Positions 24,572 through 33,001 of a stretch of 64,000 bases of DNA are shown one piece after another. Source of the DNA: Methylocystis bryophila (GTDB lineage: Bacteria > Pseudomonadota > Alphaproteobacteria > Rhizobiales > Beijerinckiaceae); contig NZ_AP027149.1 in assembly GCF_027925445.1 (NCBI RefSeq), positions 3,670,501 to 3,734,500 on the forward strand, read 5' to 3'. The translations under genes and the position numbers were made by a program. The notes below the pieces were generated by a model. That model saw only the letters and a program-made list of their open reading frames with translations. It ran no database searches and was not told the DNA's origin. Every line of letters begins with the position of its first letter. Positions within the stretch are counted from its first letter, which is position 1.

Positions 24572-24955
24572 GGCGGAAATACCCTGCGCTTGGGCAAAGC
24601 GTGGCCGCAGGAAATTTCAGGACGCGACTGGTTCGGTGGATTGCCCCCATTCGGTGTCGTCCGTCAAACCACTTCGCGGTTCCGGGCCTTCGGCTGACCG
24701 ACGACGCCGGATGCGGAGGAAGGCTTGCATATCCCTTTGGTGAGCTTTGCGCGCAAGGGCGAGCAAAGCTCACCAAAGGGATATGGATGATGAACTGCGC
24801 CTTGCGCGACGGCTCGTCACCCGAAGGGGCGAAGCGCGAGCGGAGCAGGCGTGGAACGCGCCTTGACGAGTGGTCGCGCAAGGCGCCGCCCGAGCGACGA
24901 GGCAATTATCAGAGACCGGTTTGACCGGGGGCGGTTCCGCTCTCAGAGCCATGAC
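24572..24955. other. Convergent intergenic region with a perfect 23-bp inverted repeat
   Basis: It lies between the 3' ends of nadK and of the 24956 gene. Apart from the inverted repeat at 24728-24785 nothing is clear. A 27-codon frame from an ATG at 24783 overlaps the right arm but has no family support. Confidence 0.4.
24728..24785. repeat. Perfect 23-bp inverted repeat with 12-base spacer
   Basis: Arms at 24728-24750 and 24763-24785; the left arm begins CATATCCCTTTGG and ends GAGCTTTGC. There is no mismatch. There is no T-run on either side, so it is not a standard terminator, though it could stop transcription from both sides by structure alone. No second copy is visible in the window. 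Confidence 0.75.
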
Positions 24956-25498
24956 TCAAAAACACTCCTTCAATACCTGCGCCATCGCCTCCTTCCGTCC
25001 GCGATCGCTCGGCGCCTGATAGACATCCAGCACCTTGTCGTTCGCGAGCAGCTGCATCGACAGCTTCTTTGTGATCGCCAGCTCTTCAAACAGATCCTTT
25101 GAAAGATTGCCAACTTTCGAGGTCCATAACGACGGCCCAGCCTCATCCAAGCTTAGCTGTTCGATAGCGAATTTCATCGCTTCGCCGTCCGTGACAAAAT
25201 TCACCCAGGGATAGGCTTCTGAACCAACCAATTCGGCCAACGCCGCATTCTTGAAAGAAATTTCCATTTGAACGTATTTGGCCCCGTGACCGTCGCTCTC
25301 GCACCGCCCAAAAACGAAGATCGATTCTCCCGAGAACCCGCTTGTGTATCCAAATTTGGTCGGCTCATTCCCTTCCTTGGGCGTGAAGAACCAAGTCGCT
25401 TCATCGGCCCGGAGAGGCGTAGACGCGAGCAGGGCGGCCAATATCGCTACGCAGAATGTTTTGACCGGGGCGGGACAAACGCGGGGATGAAACTGCAC
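24956..25498 (-). CDS. Hypothetical exported protein
   Basis: A 180-residue protein with a likely signal peptide (VKTFCVAILAALLASTPLRA, cleavage near residue 31). The mature part is mixed alpha/beta with three Cys (GRCESDGHG, a leader Cys and a C-terminal KECF). I recognise no family. The start is a GTG at 25498 with GGGAG 8 bases upstream. It is convergent with nadK and its gene stands alone. Composition is a little more AT-rich than its neighbours. Two Cys in the mature chain could form a periplasmic disulfide, an inference only. Confidence 0.65.
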   Translation of the reverse strand: MQFHPRVCPAPVKTFCVAILAALLASTPLRADEATWFFTPKEGNEPTKFGYTSGFSGESIFVFGRCESDGHGAKYVQMEISFKNAALAELVGSEAYPWVNFVTDGEAMKFAIEQLSLDEAGPSLWTSKVGNLSKDLFEELAITKKLSMQLLANDKVLDVYQAPSDRGRKEAMAQVLKECF

Positions 25499-25610
25499 TT
25501 TCTAGGCTCCCTGGCCACCGCGAAGCGCTGCGAGCGAAGCTTGTATCCTCATCACTCGCCACGTTCCGCACAAGCGCCGGCCGTGGCAACACCACCACCC
25601 GCCTCCAAAC

Positions 25611-25642
25611 TCAAAGGGCGCTCCGAAGAGCGCCCTTTTTGA
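25611..25642 (-). terminator. Rho-independent terminator of envC-ctpA with UUCG tetraloop
   Basis: On the minus strand AAAGGGCGCTC-TTCG-GAGCGCCCTTT: an 11-bp stem closed by a C(UUCG)G tetraloop, followed by a short T-rich run. On the plus strand the same hairpin is followed by TTTTTGA, so it may act in both directions. It lies 22 bases after the ctpA stop. Confidence 0.85.
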
Positions 25643-25663
25643 TCAATTCGCCTGCTTGTCCGA

Positions 25664-27118
25664 TCAATTCGCCTTCTTGGCGTCGGCCTTGCCGGTGGCG
25701 TCCTTAGTCGGCTCCTTCGCCGCCTCTTTCTGACCGTCCTTGGCGGGGTCCTTCGCGGAGGCTTCCTTCAGCGCCGCGGCCTTCGCCGCCTCGATCTTCT
25801 GCGCTTCGACGGCGGCGAGGATCTGCGCCTTGGACTTGCCGTGCAGAAAATCGATCGCGGCGGAGAGCTGCTTGTCCTTGGCTTCGTCCGTCGGGACATA
25901 GGCCTGCGAACCGCTCTTCTCCTCGTCGCCATTCTTCAGATGTCCGCGCAGCGACGCCTCGCCGCGCGTCTCGTCGCGGCCCTTCTGATCGTCGGGCACG
26001 TCCTGCAGCAGGACGATGTCGGGATCGATGCCCTTCGCCTGGATCGAACGGCCCGACGGCGTGTAGTAGCGCGCCGTGGTGAGGCGCAGCGCGCCATTGG
26101 CGCCGCCGAGCGGGATGATCGTCTGCACCGAGCCCTTGCCGAAGGAGCGCGTGCCAATCAGCGTCGCGCGCTTGTGATCCTGCAGCGCGCCAGCGACGAT
26201 CTCGGACGCGGAGGCCGAGCCGCCGTTGATCAGCACGACGACCTGCTTGCCCTTGGAGAGGTCGCCCTGATGCGCGTTGTAGCGCATTGTCTCGTCGGCG
26301 TTGCGGCCGCGCGTCGACACGATCTCTCCGTGATCGATAAAGTCGTTGACGACCTGGATCGACTGCTCGAGCAAGCCGCCCGGATTGTTGCGCAGATCGA
26401 TGACATAGCCCTTGAACTTGTCCGCGGGGATCTCTTCCTGGATCTTCTGCATCGCGTTCTTGAGGCCGTCGGCGGTCTCTTCGTTGAACGCCGAGATGCG
26501 GATGTAGCCCACGTCATCATTGAGCTTGTGCCACTTCACGGATTTGACGCGAATCTCGGCGCGCGTGAGCTTGACGTCGATCTTCTGCTTGTCTTTGTTT
26601 CCGCGAAGGATGGTGAGCTTCACCGGCGTGTTGATCTGGCCGCGCATCTTGTCGACGGCCTGATTGAGGGTGAGTCCCTGCACGCTCTCGTCATCGATTC
26701 CGACGATCAAATCGCCGGTGGTGATGCCGGCGCGCGAGGCGGGCGTATCGTCGATCGGCGACACGACCTTGACGACTCCGTCCTCTTGCGTGACCTCAAT
26801 GCCGAGGCCGCCGAAGCGCCCCTCGACCTGCGTACGCATTTCCTTGAAGCCCTTGGCGTCGAGATAGCTCGAATGCGGATCGAGCGACATGAGCATGCCG
26901 TTGATCGCCGACTCGACCATCTTCTGCTCGTCGGGCTTCTCGACGTAATCGCTGCGCACCTTGTCGAACACGTCGCCGAAAAGGTTCAAATTTTTGTAAG
27001 TGTCTGCAGGCGCAGCCACCGCTTCCGCGCTGAGAAGGCTGCGGGCTTGCTGGCCCAAGGTTGCGCATCCGGCGCCAATCGCGATGCCGGTCGCAAGGAG
27101 TGCAGTCTTTCGAATCAT
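25664..27118 (-). CDS. ctpA: Carboxyl-terminal processing serine protease CtpA (S41 family)
   Basis: A periplasmic tail-specific protease that cuts at C-termini of envelope proteins. The 484 residues: a signal/anchor segment (KTALLATGIAIGAGCATLG), a PDZ domain about 100-185 (GRFGGLGIEV, GDLIVGIDDE), then the S41 core with the nucleophile Ser near 303 in GGSASASEIVAG and the general base Lys near 328 in RSFGKGSVQT. The tail after about 420 is Lys/Ala-rich and low complexity. It overlaps the end of the EnvC-like gene by 4 bases (ATGA), a pairing conserved in alphaproteobacteria. The region around the stop codon is directly duplicated. Confidence 0.95.
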   Translation of the reverse strand: MIRKTALLATGIAIGAGCATLGQQARSLLSAEAVAAPADTYKNLNLFGDVFDKVRSDYVEKPDEQKMVESAINGMLMSLDPHSSYLDAKGFKEMRTQVEGRFGGLGIEVTQEDGVVKVVSPIDDTPASRAGITTGDLIVGIDDESVQGLTLNQAVDKMRGQINTPVKLTILRGNKDKQKIDVKLTRAEIRVKSVKWHKLNDDVGYIRISAFNEETADGLKNAMQKIQEEIPADKFKGYVIDLRNNPGGLLEQSIQVVNDFIDHGEIVSTRGRNADETMRYNAHQGDLSKGKQVVVLINGGSASASEIVAGALQDHKRATLIGTRSFGKGSVQTIIPLGGANGALRLTTARYYTPSGRSIQAKGIDPDIVLLQDVPDDQKGRDETRGEASLRGHLKNGDEEKSGSQAYVPTDEAKDKQLSAAIDFLHGKSKAQILAAVEAQKIEAAKAAALKEASAKDPAKDGQKEAAKEPTKDATGKADAKKAN

Positions 27119-28449
27119 CCGCCAACCTTCCGGGTGTCAGACCGGGCCCACCATGAGCTCGGGTCTATCGAGTTTCCGTCCTTGCGGATCTCGACATATA
27201 AAATGGGCTGTTTTGCGCCAATCGCGACGGTCGCGGCGGTCTTCACCGAGCCGTCACCCATGCTCGCGACAGGCTCTCCTGCGAGAACGAACTGTCCCAC
27301 GCCCACATTCATTCTGGCCACCCCTGCCAAGACGACATAATAGCCGCCGCCGGCGTTGATGATCAAGAGTCCTCCGTAGCTGCGATAGGGACCCGCATAG
27401 GCCACCCATCCATCGCAAGGAGCTGAAACGAGGCCGTTTTCCCGAACCTGCAGCGAATCGCCTCTTTCCACGCCGCCGTAGCCGTCCTGCGCGCCGAAGC
27501 GTCGCACAAAATAGCCGACGGCGGGCAGCTGAAGCTTGCCTTTGAGATCGGCGAAGCCGACCGCGGGCGCGAGCCGCGCCGGATCCCGGAAGGGCTGGGC
27601 GAGCGCCTTCGCGCGCTGCTCGCGCGAAGCTTGAGCGTCAGCGGCCTCGCGCCTGGCCTCGGCCTCCCTGGCCGCCTGCGCGCCCAGCCGCGCCGCCTCG
27701 CTTTCCTTCTCCATCCGCGCGATGAGCTCTTTGATGCTCGTCGCCTGTTCCGCGAGCTTTCGCGCGCGCTCTTCCTGGGCCGCGCGTTCGCTCGTAATCT
27801 GACGCGACGCCGCGCGCCGGTCTTCGATCATTTGCTCGAGATTGGCGCGCTGCAAAGTGAGCTCGTCGCGGCGATGCGCGAGCGCCGCTCGTTGGTTGTG
27901 CGCCGCCTCGCGCAGCTGCACCAGCTCGCTTAGATCATTTTGCAGCTTCAAGGTTTCGCCGCGCATCTGCGGCAGCACGGCGCCCATCGTCATCGCGGCG
28001 CGCAGGGCTTTCAAAATATCTTCCGGCTCGGCGAGGACAGCAGGCGGCGGCCGGCGATTCATCCGCTGCAGCACGAGCAGCACCTCGCCGATCAGCGCGC
28101 GCCTTGCGTGCAAGGAGGCGCGCAAGGTCTCCTCCCGACCGTCGATCTTTTGCAGCTCTGATTCTATTTCCGCCGTTTGCTTTTCCGTGTCGCGCAGCTT
28201 CGCCGCCGCTTCGATCAAGACCTGCGCGAGACGGCTTCTTTCGGTCTCGATGCGCTCCAGGCCCTGGTCGAGCTTGCGCTTTTCCTCCGTGAGATTCCGA
28301 AGCCCCTCCTCCACGCCGCGCAGCTCAACCTTCTTCCCCGTCAGCGGGTCCTGCGGTCCCGGCGCGGGTTCCGCCGCGGCGCCGCTCGCAAGAACCGCCA
28401 AAGCGAAGGCGGCCGGCATGTCTTCGAAGAGTTTCGTGATTTTCTTCAC
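27115..28449 (-). CDS. EnvC-like murein hydrolase activator (degenerate LytM/M23 domain)
   Basis: A 444-residue periplasmic protein: signal peptide (MPAAFALAVLASGAAA), a long coiled coil of about 250 residues rich in Arg/Glu/Ala/Leu, and a C-terminal LytM/peptidase M23 domain (about 320-435). The zinc ligands of active M23 enzymes are missing (YGGVERGDSLQV where HxxxD is expected, GGGYYVVLAG where HxH is expected). This is what is seen in EnvC-type activators, which switch on amidases at the septum. GTG at 28449 follows a G-rich stretch and gives a normal signal peptide; a start at 28512 or 28524 cannot be excluded. It is translationally coupled to ctpA. Confidence 0.88.
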   Translation of the reverse strand: MKKITKLFEDMPAAFALAVLASGAAAEPAPGPQDPLTGKKVELRGVEEGLRNLTEEKRKLDQGLERIETERSRLAQVLIEAAAKLRDTEKQTAEIESELQKIDGREETLRASLHARRALIGEVLLVLQRMNRRPPPAVLAEPEDILKALRAAMTMGAVLPQMRGETLKLQNDLSELVQLREAAHNQRAALAHRRDELTLQRANLEQMIEDRRAASRQITSERAAQEERARKLAEQATSIKELIARMEKESEAARLGAQAAREAEARREAADAQASREQRAKALAQPFRDPARLAPAVGFADLKGKLQLPAVGYFVRRFGAQDGYGGVERGDSLQVRENGLVSAPCDGWVAYAGPYRSYGGLLIINAGGGYYVVLAGVARMNVGVGQFVLAGEPVASMGDGSVKTAATVAIGAKQPILYVEIRKDGNSIDPSSWWARSDTRKVGG

Positions 28450-28563
28450 GCGGTCGCGTCCGCCCCCTTGCTCTTTCCCAAAAAGCTGGGGAGCGCGGGG
28501 CCTATCAACCATATGCGCGGGCAAAATTGTTCAGATTACGGCGGGAGACGCGGGCCTCCGCGT

Positions 28564-28731
28564 TCAGACCTCCGCCAGCAAGGCGCCCACGAAACCGCCG
28601 ACCAGAGCGCCGATCAGGCCTCCCGTCGGACCCATGGTCACGGCAAAGATTGCGGCGCAGACGAGCGCGCCCACAAGCGCGCATCCCGTCATCACCGCGA
28701 CCGAATTTTCACTTTCCGAAGGTTGCGACAT
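28564..28731 (-). CDS. Small membrane protein of 55 residues
   Basis: Translated by eye: begins MSQPSESENSVAVMTGCALV and continues through GALVCAAIFAVTMGPTGGL to end in GALLAEV. It has a hydrophilic acidic N-terminus of about 10 residues, a first hydrophobic helix, a GPTGG turn and a second Gly-zipper helix (GALVGGFVGALLA). GGGGAG stands 5 bases before the ATG, a strong ribosome site, and the codon use is that of the host. I do not recognise a family; it may be a small inner-membrane protein. It lies between the EnvC-like gene and rplM, minus strand. Confidence 0.65.
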   Translation of the reverse strand: MSQPSESENSVAVMTGCALVGALVCAAIFAVTMGPTGGLIGALVGGFVGALLAEV

Positions 28732-28872
28732 CGATACTCCCCGCTCGACGCGCGCGCCGCGCTTTCGACGCGTGGTCGACGGAGTTTACGTGTCGCCCCA
28801 CTCCGACGGCGGCAAGAGCGTGGCATATACGTAGCGTGCTGCGGCAGCGCCGAATGGATCCGATGGGTTTTT

Positions 28873-28890
28873 GTGGTATTATGCTACCAC
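28873..28890. promoter_or_regulatory. Inverted repeat overlapping the rplM promoter region
   Basis: GTGGTA (28873-28878) and TACCAC (28885-28890) flank TTATGC. TATTAT at 28877-28882 is a good -10 hexamer on the plus strand inside this palindrome, about 130 bases before the rplM start. An operator or leader structure controlling rplM-rpsI is possible. Confidence 0.4.
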
Positions 28891-29015
28891 TACCGTCTGC
28901 CGCCCGCTTTCTCGGGGTTTCGCGGCGGTTCCTGTTTGACTTTCTGCGCCGTCTCGCCTATCAGCGGCGCTTCGCCGCACTGGGCGGCCCCAATACCGCA
29001 CGGAAACTCTCCCAG

Positions 29016-29486
29016 ATGTTTGGAAAAACCTATTCGGCGAAGCCCGCCGACATCGAGAAGCGATGGGTGCTGATCGACGCCAAAGGTCTCGTCGTCGGCC
29101 GCCTCGCTTCGCTCATCGCGCTTCGGCTGCGCGGCAAGCACAAGGCGACCTTCACGCCGCACATGGACGACGGCGACAATATCGTCGTCGTCAACGCCGA
29201 CAAGGTGGTGTTCACCGGAAGGAAACGCGACCAGAAAGTCTATCACCATCACACGGGCTATCCCGGCGGGGTGAAGGAGCGTTCGGCGAAGTTCATTCTC
29301 GAAGGGCGTTTTCCTGAGCGCATCCTCGAGAAGGCCGTGCAGCGCATGCTGCCGCGCGGGCCGCTTGGCCGTCAGCAACTCGGCAATCTGCGCGTCTACA
29401 AGGGCGCGGAGCATCCGCACGCCGCGCAAAACCCGACGCCTCTCGACGTCGCCGCCTTGAACCGCAAGAATTCCCGGAGCGCATGA
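29016..29486 (+). CDS. rplM: 50S ribosomal protein L13
   Basis: A 156-residue large-subunit ribosomal protein with KTYSAKPADIEKRWVLIDAKG at the start (motif landmark, residues 4-24), VGRLAS, GDNIVVVNADKV, the YHHHTGYPGG signature near residues 70-80 and MLPRGPLGRQQL. The ATG at 29016 gives a typical N-terminus; the open frame further upstream is not homologous. It overlaps rpsI by 4 bases, the conserved rplM-rpsI operon. Confidence 0.97.
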   Translation: MFGKTYSAKPADIEKRWVLIDAKGLVVGRLASLIALRLRGKHKATFTPHMDDGDNIVVVNADKVVFTGRKRDQKVYHHHTGYPGGVKERSAKFILEGRFPERILEKAVQRMLPRGPLGRQQLGNLRVYKGAEHPHAAQNPTPLDVAALNRKNSRSA

Positions 29487-29974
29487 CCATGTCCGAGACC
29501 ACGCTCTCCTCCCTCTCCGACCTCAAAGACGCCGCCGGCGAGACGGTCGTCCAGACCACGCCGCTGCGCGAGCAGAAGCTCGACAAGCACGGCAGGGCCT
29601 ATGCGACCGGCAAACGCAAGAACGCGATCGCCCGCGTCTGGATCAAGCCCGGCACGGGCCGCATCAGCGTCAACGGCCGCGACGTCGGTGTCTATTTCGC
29701 GCGGCCGGTGCTGCGCATGATCATCCAGCAGCCGCTCGTCGTCGCGAAGCGCTCGGGACAATACGACCTGGTCGTTTCGGTCGCCGGCGGTGGTCTCTCC
29801 GGCCAAGCCGGCGCCGTGCGCCACGGCCTGTCCAAGGCGCTCACTCATTACGAGCCAGAGCTGCGCTCGGCCTTGAAGCGCGAGGGCTTCCTCACCCGCG
29901 ACTCGCGCGTCGTCGAGCGCAAGAAATACGGCAAGCGCAAAGCGCGCAGGAGCTTCCAGTTCTCGAAGCGCTAA
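29483..29974 (+). CDS. rpsI: 30S ribosomal protein S9
   Basis: A small-subunit ribosomal protein whose C-terminal tail reaches the P-site tRNA. The core is ATGKRKNAIARVWIKPG, VNGRDVGVYF, GGGLSGQAGAVRHG and the C-terminal KKYGKRKARRSFQFSKR. There is an alphaproteobacterial N-terminal extension of about 35 residues before the core. The start can be 29483 (ATGA overlap with rplM) or 29489; GGAG at 29476 is better spaced for 29489. Followed by a strong terminator. Confidence 0.97.
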   Translation: MTMSETTLSSLSDLKDAAGETVVQTTPLREQKLDKHGRAYATGKRKNAIARVWIKPGTGRISVNGRDVGVYFARPVLRMIIQQPLVVAKRSGQYDLVVSVAGGGLSGQAGAVRHGLSKALTHYEPELRSALKREGFLTRDSRVVERKKYGKRKARRSFQFSKR

Positions 29975-30020
29975 CGCTCTGCCGCGCCGTCTCTGGCGCG
30001 GGGCCAAAAAGCAAAGCATT

Positions 30021-30048
30021 AAAGCCGGGCGTTCGCTCGGCTTTTTTG
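30021..30048 (+). terminator. Rho-independent terminator of rplM-rpsI
   Basis: AAAGCCGGGC-GTTC-GCTCGGCTTTTTT: a 10-position stem with one mismatch, a four-base loop and a run of six T, 47 bases after the rpsI stop. Confidence 0.9.
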
Positions 30049-30106
30049 TTGTTACCGCGCAAGCGGCGCGACGCCAAGAATGGGATCGGCCCGCCGGCGC
30101 GCCACA

Positions 30107-31459
30107 ATGGGATCTGAAAGAGAAGCGACGTTGAACACGCTCGAGCGGACGCCGATCCTTTCGTCGCCGGAAGCCTTAGACGGCCCGCGGACGATCGCGA
30201 AAGTGCAGCGACGGCTGCTGCCCTTTCTCGCCGTCTGCTTCTTCGCCAACTACCTCGACCGCGTGAACATCGGCTTCGCCGCGCTGGAGATGAACAAGGA
30301 TCTTGGCCTCTCCGCGACGATCTTTGGTTTGGGTTCGGGCATTTTCTTTTTCAGCTACGCCGCCTTCGAAATCCCGAGCAATTTCATGTTGGAGCGCGTC
30401 GGCGCGCGGCTCTGGATCGCGCGCATCCTTCTGAGCTGGGGAATCGTGTCCGCGCTGATGGCGCTGGCTTGGAGCGAGTCCAGCTTTCTGGCGCTGCGAT
30501 TGCTGCTCGGGCTGGCGGAAGCCGGCTTCTTTCCGGGCGTCGTTCTCTACCTCACTTTTTGGATGCCGCAGGCGTCTCGCGCCGTCGCGATGAGCCTGTT
30601 CATGCTGGCGATCCCGATCTCCAGCGTGATCGGCGCACCGCTTTCCGGATTTATTCTCGACGCTCTGCATGACGTCGGTGGCGCGAAGGCCTGGCAATGG
30701 CTCTTCGTGATCGAGGCCCTGCCGTCGATCCTGCTTGGGATCGCGGCGTATTTCTGGCTGACCGACCGGCCGAGAGAGGCGCGCTGGCTCGCGCCGTCGG
30801 AGCGGGAATGGTTACAGAACACGCTCGACGCGGAGCGCGCGGCGCATCCCGAGACGGCCGTCGAGTCTAGTCTGAAAATGCTGCTGACGCCTGATGTCGC
30901 AAGGCTCAGCGTGATTTACTTTGGAGTCGTGCTGACGCTCTATGGTCTCGTGTTCTGGCTGCCGCAGATCGTTCACGATTTCGGCTTTGCGTCTCCCTTG
31001 GTTGTCGGTCTTCTCACAGCCACGCCTTACGTCGCCGGCAGCGTCTCCATGGTGTTTTGGAGCCGGCATGCGGATCGCCACGGCGGCCATGCGCGTCATG
31101 CGGCGCTGGCGTCGTTGCTCTCCGCCGCCGGGCTCGCGGCATGCGGCGCGCTCACGTCACCCGCTTTGACGATTCTGGCGCTGTCGGTTTCGGCGGCGGG
31201 CACATTCGCGATGTTCCCGATCTTCTGGTCTTTCGCGACGCGACGCCTGCCGCCCGCGCAGGCGACGGGCGCGATCGCGCTCATCAATGCGATCGGGGCG
31301 CTCGCGGGCTTTCTCGGTCCCTATCTTGTGGGCTGGGTGAAGGACGCCACAGGCGAATTTCATTATGCGCCGCCGGCTTTGGCCATCGGCCCGCTGATCT
31401 CGGCGCTGCTGCTGGCGACAATTCTGCGCGCATCGGCGAAGACTGAGGTTCGCGCTTAG
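30107..31459 (+). CDS. MFS transporter, anion:cation symporter (ACS) type
   Basis: A 450-residue, 12-helix major facilitator protein. FANYLDRVNIGFAALEMNKDLGLS in TM1 (landmark, about residues 42-65) and LLLGLAEAGFFPGVVLYLTFW in TM4-5 are typical of the ACS subfamily, which imports organic anions such as tartrate, phthalate, hydroxyphenylacetate or sugar acids. The usual central loop lies near residues 205-235. The substrate cannot be read from the sequence. The start is ATG at 30107; a TTG at 30131 after AGAGAAG is an alternative. The gene runs tail-to-tail into glpD, with stop codons overlapping by three bases, so no terminator separates them. Confidence 0.9.
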   Translation: MGSEREATLNTLERTPILSSPEALDGPRTIAKVQRRLLPFLAVCFFANYLDRVNIGFAALEMNKDLGLSATIFGLGSGIFFFSYAAFEIPSNFMLERVGARLWIARILLSWGIVSALMALAWSESSFLALRLLLGLAEAGFFPGVVLYLTFWMPQASRAVAMSLFMLAIPISSVIGAPLSGFILDALHDVGGAKAWQWLFVIEALPSILLGIAAYFWLTDRPREARWLAPSEREWLQNTLDAERAAHPETAVESSLKMLLTPDVARLSVIYFGVVLTLYGLVFWLPQIVHDFGFASPLVVGLLTATPYVAGSVSMVFWSRHADRHGGHARHAALASLLSAAGLAACGALTSPALTILALSVSAAGTFAMFPIFWSFATRRLPPAQATGAIALINAIGALAGFLGPYLVGWVKDATGEFHYAPPALAIGPLISALLLATILRASAKTEVRA

Positions 31460-32949
31460 GGCCCATCGGCGCCGAAGAAGCCTTTCTCCATCGCCCGCGC
31501 CACGCCTTCGCACTGCGACGCGCTCATATGGAGCCCGAGCTTCGAGCGGCGCCACAACACATCTTCAGCCGTGCGCGCCCACTCATTCGTCATCAGATAA
31601 TCGAGCTCGCGCCGCGTCAGGCCACAGCCGAAGTCTTCTCCCAAATCCTCAAGCCTTGCGGCGTCACTGAGCAGGGAAAAGACGCGCGCGCCATAGGCAT
31701 GGGCCAAACGACTGGCGAGCGGCTGCGGTAGGAATGGCTTCTCGCGAAGAAGCCGCGCCTGCAGTGGTTCGATCTCGCCCTGCAAGCTTTCGCCGCCCGC
31801 GAGCGGCGTATTGCCCGTCCAGGACGGCCCCATGCGCGCATAAGAAGGTTTCAGCGTCTCCAGCGCGTGCTCGGCGAGCTTTCGCGCGGTCGTGATCTTG
31901 CCGCCGAATACGGAGAGCGCTGGCGCGCCTTCGCGATCGAGATCGAAGGCGTAATCACGCGTCACGACCGAGGCGTCGAAAGACCCGTCATCGAACAGCG
32001 GCCTGAGCCCCGCATAGCTCGAAACGATGTCTTCGCGCGTGACCTTGCGCTTGAAGCAGCGGCTGACCGCATCGAGGAGATAGTCCGTCTCCGCATCGCT
32101 GATCGAGACCGGCCCCGGCGGTCCGTCATGCGGCGCATCGGTGGAGCCGATCAGCGTGAACTCGCCTTCATAGGGGATGGCGAAGACGATGCGGCGATCG
32201 ACGTTTTGCAGAATATAGGCGTGCGCGCCTTCGTAGAGCCGTCGCGTCACGAGATGCGAGCCCTTCACGAGCCGCACATGCTTGCGCGAGACGATGCGCA
32301 GCGCGTCGTGCAGCACCTCGGACACATAGGGCCCGGCGGCGTTGACGAGCGCGCGCGCCTCGACTTCCTCGGGGCCTTGCGGCGTCTCCAGGCGCGCGAT
32401 CCATCGATCGGCGCGGCGCTCGGCGGACACAAGGGCGACGCCGGGGCTAATGAGCGCGCCGAGGTCCCGCGCCGAGAGCGCGTTCGCGACAACGAGCCGC
32501 GCATCGTCCACCCAGCAATCCGCATAAGTGAAGCCTTGCGCAAAACGCGCGTCGAGCGGCGCGCCGAACGGATTGTCTTTCAACGAAACGCCGCGCGAGG
32601 CGTCGAGGCGTCCGCGCGGCGCGAGATGATCGTAAAGGAAGAGGCCGAGCCTGATCATCCAGGCGGGTCGCAATTGCGGCTCGTGAGGAAGCACGAAGGT
32701 CAAAGGCGAGACGAGATGGGGCGCGCTCGCCAGCATCACCTCGCGCTCGGCGAGTGCTTCGCGCACCAGCCGGAACTCGAAATGCTCCAGATAGCGCAAG
32801 CCGCCGTGGATGAGCTTCGTCGAGGCGGACGAGGTGCAGGAGGCGAGATCGCCCTTCTCCACGAGCCGCACGGAAAGGCCGCGTCCGGCCGCGTCGCGCG
32901 CGATGGCGCATCCGTTTATGCCGCCGCCGACGATGAGGAGGTCGAACAT
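31456..32949 (-). CDS. glpD: Glycerol-3-phosphate dehydrogenase (aerobic, FAD)
   Basis: A membrane-associated flavoenzyme that oxidises sn-glycerol 3-phosphate to dihydroxyacetone phosphate and feeds electrons to quinone. The 497 residues begin with the FAD-binding LLIVGGGINGCAIARDAAGRG and the downstream CTSSASTKLIHGGLRYLEHFEF signature (landmark about residues 37-58). The C-terminal cap has the DAO_C domain (LTRRELDYLMTNEWARTAEDVLWRRSKLG, about 440-470). There is no glpK or glpF in the window, so it may serve phospholipid turnover rather than glycerol growth. Confidence 0.95.
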   Translation of the reverse strand: MFDLLIVGGGINGCAIARDAAGRGLSVRLVEKGDLASCTSSASTKLIHGGLRYLEHFEFRLVREALAEREVMLASAPHLVSPLTFVLPHEPQLRPAWMIRLGLFLYDHLAPRGRLDASRGVSLKDNPFGAPLDARFAQGFTYADCWVDDARLVVANALSARDLGALISPGVALVSAERRADRWIARLETPQGPEEVEARALVNAAGPYVSEVLHDALRIVSRKHVRLVKGSHLVTRRLYEGAHAYILQNVDRRIVFAIPYEGEFTLIGSTDAPHDGPPGPVSISDAETDYLLDAVSRCFKRKVTREDIVSSYAGLRPLFDDGSFDASVVTRDYAFDLDREGAPALSVFGGKITTARKLAEHALETLKPSYARMGPSWTGNTPLAGGESLQGEIEPLQARLLREKPFLPQPLASRLAHAYGARVFSLLSDAARLEDLGEDFGCGLTRRELDYLMTNEWARTAEDVLWRRSKLGLHMSASQCEGVARAMEKGFFGADGP

Positions 32950-33001
32950 GGGCGCTCTCTAATAAGACAAAGAACCGCGCCATCAAAAAGCGGGTCCGGG
33001 A

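Noticed and set aside
24783..24869. Short frame starting in the 23-bp inverted repeat
   Set aside because: Only 27 codons, no family and overlapping the palindrome; not distinguishable from chance.
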